Shown one piece after another: positions 4,156 through 7,899 of a DNA stretch of 7,899 nt. The stretch spans positions 1 to 7,899 of the forward strand of contig JBDHHV010000157.1 of the NCBI GenBank assembly GCA_039589195.1, written 5' to 3'. Origin of the DNA: JBDHAC01 sp039589195. GTDB taxonomy: Bacteria; Gemmatimonadota; Gemmatimonadetes; Palauibacterales; Palauibacteraceae. The notes beneath the pieces are model-generated. The model made no database searches and was not told the origin of the DNA. It saw only the letters and a program-made list of their open reading frames with translations. Made by a program: the position numbers and the translations under genes. How positions within the stretch are numbered: the stretch's first letter is position 1; every line of letters starts with the position of its first letter.

Positions 4156-6072
4156 TCACTCATTTTCGAGTGGATCCCCGTAGAATCGCCACGATGAGGT
4201 GAACTCTTGTACTGGGGGCCGAACCTCCAACCTGGCCCGGACCATTTCGACCGGCATCCGACCGCCCTGCAAGATCGCGTCGTGGAACTCCCGGTTGGTC
4301 ATACGACCCGAGCCCACGAACTGCTCGTGCAAGGCGCGGATCTGAAGGCCGCCGATCATGTACGCGACCTGGTACAGCGGCGAGTAGCTCCCGTTGAACG
4401 ACCGGCGCACCTCGGCGGTGGCGTTGGCCCGCTCGTGACCTACCCGGTCGACGAGGAAATCGATCGCCTCCTGCGGTGTCATGTCTCCGAGGTGGAAGCC
4501 GAGCGAAAAGATGATCCGTGCCGCCCGGTGCATCCGCCAGAAGAGCATGCCGACCCGGTCTTCGGCGGTCCGAGGGAAGCCGAGGTCCCAGAGCAGCATC
4601 TCCCAATACAGCGCCCAGCCCTCACCCCAGAAGGGTGTGGAGAACACCCGCCGGTGCGAGTTGTACCGGCTGGTCATGAATCCCTGCAGGTGGTGACCGG
4701 GGATGAGCTCGTGGTGGACCGTGGCGCGCGCGAAGTGCTCGTTGTTCCCCCGCATGCTCATCAGCTTGTCGTCATGTTCCATTTCGTCGGTGGGGAACGC
4801 GACACGGATGATCTCCCCGCCCAAGAAGAAGGGAGAAACCTTCTGCTGCTCGGGCGACATCATCTCGATCCGCCACACTTCTTCGGCCAGTGGCGGGATG
4901 GTCACGAGGTCCCGCTCGCGCAGGAAGCTCACCGCCTCCTCGGCCAGCTCACGGACCAGCTGCGTTTGGCTCCCGGGCTCGCGGTGCAGCGTCTTCACGT
5001 GCTCCAGCGCGGCCTTCCAATCCTCGCCGAACCCCAGATCTCTCGACGCTTCGAGCATACGGGCCTCGCACCAGGCGAACTCCTTCTCGGCGATCGCGAT
5101 CAGCTCCTGGGGCGTGTACGGGATCATCTCGTAGACGAGATCGGCCCGCATTCCGTCGGTGCCGATCGGGTCGCCGACGATCGGCTCGTCCTCTCCCTCG
5201 CGGTGCCCGACGACCTTCTCGCGCAGAAACTTCGCGTACTCCGTCAGCGCCTCGTCGGCCCGGGCGTAGGGATCCCTGGTCCACCAGGTGAAGACCGGGT
5301 CGTATCCCGAGTAGTGCTCGTGCCAATCCTTCAGTCGGCGAGTCAGCCCATCCAGCGCCCTTACCGCTCGCAAGGCGACGATCCTGGATACCGGGGCCTC
5401 GGCGTCGGACCCGTCTTCGGTCTCGGATCCGTTCTCGGTCTCGGATCCGTTCTCGAGCTTCGCCTCGACGCCGGTCCTCGCTTCGTCGATTCGATCCGGC
5501 AGCTCGGCCAACCGCCGTGCGGCGCCCTGCGCGTCGACCGGCTCGCGGGTTCTCCGCGTCTCGTCGAGATCCACGATCGTGGGCATGAACGGGATGAACG
5601 ACTGCATCTCCCCGTATAGCCGGTCTTCGCGTTCGAGAAGCTCGAGCTGGTAGCCGAGCTCGTTCGCGAGCAGGACGTAATCGATCCTCCCCTCGAGTCC
5701 GAGTTGACCGAAAGCGATCTCGTGCAGACGCTCCTGCCACTCCTGATGGAAGGCGCGGAATCGCTCCCGCCGCGCTGGGGAGTACGACACGTTCCAGCGG
5801 CGGCCTAGCGCGGACCGGTCCGCGGTGTATCGCTCGACGACATCGCGTAGCTCGCTCGCCGGGACCCCGACGAGCGACGTCAGACCCATCACATCGGGCG
5901 GCAGATGCACCGTCCGCACCGAGGGTACGGGATCCTCGGGTCGTTCGGGTGGGGGGACCGTTTGTGCGGCCACTACCATCGGCGCCGCGAGCAGGCCGGC
6001 CACCGCCAGGGTGATGATCCGCGCCCGGCCGGGTCGAGGGATCGAATATCGAGTGGAGCGAGCGCTACCCAT
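4156..6072 (-). CDS. Exported DUF885-family protein, predicted zinc metallopeptidase
   Basis: This 638-residue protein belongs to the DUF885 family, which is predicted to be gluzincin-like peptidases with few members characterised. The likely metal site is 'HHELIPGHHLQ' (453-463), with His454, Glu455 and His460 in a His-Glu-x4-His arrangement, and 'GEGWALYWE' (483-491) with Glu484 as probable third ligand. Residues 1-36 are a signal peptide: a basic n-region, 'IITLAVAGLLAAPMVV', and a cut after 'VAA', so the enzyme acts in the periplasm or outside. The ATG at 6072 has AAGGAG nine bases upstream; the in-frame extension to 6195 overlaps the previous gene and lacks signal-peptide logic. An acidic ENGSET repeat sits near residue 210. 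Length is typical of the family. It follows the beta-propeller gene by 56 bases and precedes the SDR. Substrate is unknown. Confidence 0.9.
   Translation of the reverse strand: MGSARSTRYSIPRPGRARIITLAVAGLLAAPMVVAAQTVPPPERPEDPVPSVRTVHLPPDVMGLTSLVGVPASELRDVVERYTADRSALGRRWNVSYSPARRERFRAFHQEWQERLHEIAFGQLGLEGRIDYVLLANELGYQLELLEREDRLYGEMQSFIPFMPTIVDLDETRRTREPVDAQGAARRLAELPDRIDEARTGVEAKLENGSETENGSETEDGSDAEAPVSRIVALRAVRALDGLTRRLKDWHEHYSGYDPVFTWWTRDPYARADEALTEYAKFLREKVVGHREGEDEPIVGDPIGTDGMRADLVYEMIPYTPQELIAIAEKEFAWCEARMLEASRDLGFGEDWKAALEHVKTLHREPGSQTQLVRELAEEAVSFLRERDLVTIPPLAEEVWRIEMMSPEQQKVSPFFLGGEIIRVAFPTDEMEHDDKLMSMRGNNEHFARATVHHELIPGHHLQGFMTSRYNSHRRVFSTPFWGEGWALYWEMLLWDLGFPRTAEDRVGMLFWRMHRAARIIFSLGFHLGDMTPQEAIDFLVDRVGHERANATAEVRRSFNGSYSPLYQVAYMIGGLQIRALHEQFVGSGRMTNREFHDAILQGGRMPVEMVRARLEVRPPVQEFTSSWRFYGDPLENE
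5412..5455 (-). repeat. 18-bp tandem repeat encoding acidic ENGSET units
   Basis: Two 18-bp units (5412-5429 and 5430-5447) differ at two adjacent bases, and a partial third copy follows to 5455. On the coding strand they give Glu-Asn-Gly-Ser-Glu-Thr, the same again, then Glu-Asp-Gly-Ser-Asp-Ala. The stretch lies between two predicted helices in the N-terminal half of the DUF885 protein and looks like an expanded flexible loop. Confidence 0.85.
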
Positions 6073-6128
6073 GGGCCGTGTCTCCTTCTTCCTTCTTCGT
6101 CCTTCCCGGTTGAAAGTGGGCCGGGAGG
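6073..6128 (-). promoter_or_regulatory. 56-base intergenic leader with polypurine tract and DUF885 ribosome site
   Basis: On the minus strand, 6107-6081 is purine at every base but one and contains several GGA/AAGGA motifs. The last, AAGGAG (6087-6082), is nine bases before the DUF885 ATG and is the probable ribosome site. I see no terminator hairpin here, so read-through from the propeller gene is likely. Confidence 0.55.
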
Positions 6129-7394
6129 TCAGTGTGGGTTGGAGCTCTGCGTCTCGAGCGGCGCGGGCTTGTTGAGGGCGTACAACTGAAGCCACTCAAC
6201 GTCCAGCTCATCTCGCATCACGCCCAAGATGTAGCCCTCGCCGATCTCGAAGATTCGCAAGCCGAGAGGCGTCTCGACCTTCCCCAGGGCCGTCCCTTCG
6301 GGGTCGAATACCGCCCAGACGCTACGCTCATCATCCGGGGAGAGGTAGTCCCGGACCCAGAGGTTCCCCTGCGTATCGCTGGTGAAGGACCGGAACGCGG
6401 GGAACGTCTCGTGGCGGGGCATCGCGTCCCAGGACTCGGTTTCGAATTGTCGTCCCTGTCCGGAGCCGACCCTGTCAAGCGCCTCATCCCTCAGGAGCTC
6501 GAACTGGCCGGGACGGACCGGCGCGAACTCGTGGGTGAGTCTGATGATTCCCTCGAGAGCGCCGTCGTGACCGTACACGTCCAGGGCATAAGCGTCGTTC
6601 GTCCCCGCCACCACGCGTTCGCCTACGGCTGATGCGAACGCCGCACGTCCGAATGGGACCGCGTTGACGAAGATCATGTCGGAGCGTGGGGTGATCTGCA
6701 TCTCCTGACCCGAGTATGGCCCCATGGTCGCGGTTGTGGCGCCCTCGCGATCCGCGACTCGGTACGTCACGCTCCGGCGCTCGCTGCCCTCCGCGATCTC
6801 ATCGGGGCCGACCAGGTCGAACTCCTGGATCAGGATCCTCCCGTCGACGAACGCGTCCAGGAGTCGGTAGAACTCGACTCCGCGTGGCGCGAAGGATCGG
6901 ACGAACGCCCCCGTCGAGTCGAACACCGAGATCCGCCGTTGCCGCTGGTCGAACGTGAGAAGCGAATCTCCCGCGAGCGCTCGCAGGAGCCCCAACGCCT
7001 GGAACTCCCCCGGCCCGTCTCCCTCGCCACCCACCGACCGGTAGTGCTCGCCGTTCGCACCGTAGAATCGCAGCTCGTGTGATCCGCCGTTGGCGACCAC
7101 GATCCGGCCGTCGTCGAATCGGTGGGCACCGCTGACACGAAAGAACTGATACTCGGGCTCACCATCCAGCGTCCCGATTTGGAGCACCGGGGTCTGTTCC
7201 ACGGTCCACACCCGCTGGTCGGGCCGGATCGGACCGTTGCTTACGATCCGGATCCCCGCGCTGTCGCGCACCGTGACATCGGCCCCCGACCCGGCATCAC
7301 CGCCGCACGCCAAGGGGAGCGCGGAGAGGAGCGCCGCGAGCGTAGGGTGGCCCATCGTGGACCGTGCCGCGCGGACACACCGAGCGTGGCTCAC
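6129..7394 (-). CDS. Six-bladed beta-propeller lipoprotein (NHL/DUF5128-like)
   Basis: This 421-residue protein looks like the 6-bladed beta-propeller lipoproteins abundant in Gemmatimonadota and Bacteroidota. After a hydrophobic stretch ending 'LPLAC' (Cys30, probable lipidation site) it reads 'VRDSAGIRIVSN' (42-53), then blade-like repeats of 'dGRIvva' and 'iSVFDSTGAFVRSF' type, with the glycine turn 'GGEGDGPGEF' (122-131). No catalytic residues are evident; such propellers usually bind ligands or partner proteins. The start is GTG at 7394, which overlaps the TGA of the upstream gene as GTGA and has AAGGGG/GGGAG ahead of it. An ATG at 7355 would give a shorter, more typical signal peptide but has no ribosome site. 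The n-region from GTG is long (about 17 residues, three Arg) yet acceptable. The gene lies second in the exported-protein operon. Confidence 0.82.
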   Translation of the reverse strand: MSHARCVRAARSTMGHPTLAALLSALPLACGGDAGSGADVTVRDSAGIRIVSNGPIRPDQRVWTVEQTPVLQIGTLDGEPEYQFFRVSGAHRFDDGRIVVANGGSHELRFYGANGEHYRSVGGEGDGPGEFQALGLLRALAGDSLLTFDQRQRRISVFDSTGAFVRSFAPRGVEFYRLLDAFVDGRILIQEFDLVGPDEIAEGSERRSVTYRVADREGATTATMGPYSGQEMQITPRSDMIFVNAVPFGRAAFASAVGERVVAGTNDAYALDVYGHDGALEGIIRLTHEFAPVRPGQFELLRDEALDRVGSGQGRQFETESWDAMPRHETFPAFRSFTSDTQGNLWVRDYLSPDDERSVWAVFDPEGTALGKVETPLGLRIFEIGEGYILGVMRDELDVEWLQLYALNKPAPLETQSSNPH

Positions 7395-7899
7395 GCGCCC
7401 CCTTCTCCCGAGCTGCTACCCAGGAAGCGCGCTCGCACTCGTCGATCCAGCTCCCGCGCCATGATGCGGTGGCCCGCGGCCGTCCAGTGCATGTCGAAAT
7501 CATAATAGAGGCGCTCTCCGGCCCGGTAGGCGCGGAACGCGGGGAACATGTTCAGGAATTCGACGCCGTTCGCGGCACTGAAGTCCTCGAGCGTCCGGAC
7601 GCTCGTGTCCGAGAGCGTGAGCTCCTCGGGCAGGAAGGCCTCCCTCCCCCGAGCCCACTCCTCATCGCCTACCTGGTGACCCCAGGGGTAGGTCGTCAGC
7701 AGGAAACCGCTCCCACCCTCATCGCAGTAGGCCTTGATCCGCAGGATGCTGTCGAACACGTCTCTCCACTGACCGGTACGGTCCACGGCGTCCGACGCCA
7801 GCGTGTGTTGCAGGAGGGCCGGGTCCGCCCTGCTGATCCAGTACTCGAGGGTCCCCGGCTCGGGGCCGGTGGTCGGCGGCTCCAACCGAATGACGATCA
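7391..7899 (-). CDS. SGNH-hydrolase-like protein, C-terminal part (5' end outside window)
   Basis: The frame is open to the window edge, so the N-terminus is missing; about 169 residues are visible. A TTG at 7885 could serve as a start, but codons upstream remain open and the family is longer, so I treat it as internal. Near the end, 'YYDFDMHWTAAGHRIMAREL' carries an Asp-x-His-Trp motif like the final catalytic block (Asp and His of the triad) of SGNH/AlgX-AlgJ-like hydrolases or O-acetyltransferases. Earlier 'GFLLTTYPWGHQV' fits a Rossmann-like core strand and loop. The nucleophile serine block would lie outside. Such proteins commonly act on polysaccharides or lipids in the envelope. The stop overlaps the propeller start by 4 bases, so the two are translationally coupled. 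The superfamily call is moderate; reaction unknown. Confidence 0.62.
   Translation of the reverse strand, partial: IVIRLEPPTTGPEPGTLEYWISRADPALLQHTLASDAVDRTGQWRDVFDSILRIKAYCDEGGSGFLLTTYPWGHQVGDEEWARGREAFLPEELTLSDTSVRTLEDFSAANGVEFLNMFPAFRAYRAGERLYYDFDMHWTAAGHRIMARELDRRVRARFLGSSSGEGGA

Noticed and set aside
4207..5619. 470-codon plus-strand open frame opposite the DUF885 gene
   Set aside because: It mirrors DUF885 codons (including the ENGSET repeat as Leu-Gly-Ser-Val units), has no recognisable domain, and the DUF885 metal motifs prove the other strand.

Overview
The window reads as a high-GC bacterial chromosome segment with tightly packed, codon-biased genes, Shine-Dalgarno starts and lipoprotein-type export signals. 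The best guess at the host is Gemmatimonadota or a nearby high-GC Gram-negative lineage. This rests mainly on the lipoprotein six-bladed beta-propeller with its 'DSAGIRIVSN' opening and 'GGEGDGPGEF' motif, beside an exported DUF885 protein. That placement is inference from family familiarity, not a search result. I see no tRNA, rRNA, CRISPR array, IS element or integrase.

Layout. (1) 1-300 (+): C-terminal end of a DinB-superfamily protein with a short collagen-like Gly-Glu-Pro tail. It is convergent with the next unit, and the two stop codons share one CTAG. (2) 2335-297 (-): a compact operon reading a 31-codon candidate leader ORF, a RidA/YjgF imine deaminase, a three-TM TerB-like protein and a LOG-family nucleotide phosphoribohydrolase. 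(3) 2336-2507: divergent intergenic region. (4) 2508-3227 (+): rph, RNase PH, with all key residues intact. (5) 7899-3250 (-): a four-gene run reading a 5'-truncated SGNH-hydrolase-like protein, a beta-propeller lipoprotein, an exported DUF885 metallopeptidase-like protein and a short-chain dehydrogenase with a lipoprotein signal peptide. The genes are separated by a 4-base overlap, 56 bases and 54 bases.

How the genes may work together. The second operon appears envelope-directed: its three complete products carry export signals and its truncated first gene belongs to a family that is often exported. The RidA/TerB-like/LOG unit joins two small-metabolite enzymes (imine deamination, nucleotide N-glycosidic hydrolysis) to a membrane protein. 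A metabolite-damage or stress role is plausible but unproven.

The least ordinary observations are the lipoprotein signal on a Rossmann-fold SDR, with a perfectly duplicated lipobox; a 22-bp perfect palindrome inside ridA; the leader ORF coupled to ridA by ATGA; and an in-phase A7 slippery run in the TerB-like gene. I do not see a clear multi-gene defence or mobile system.
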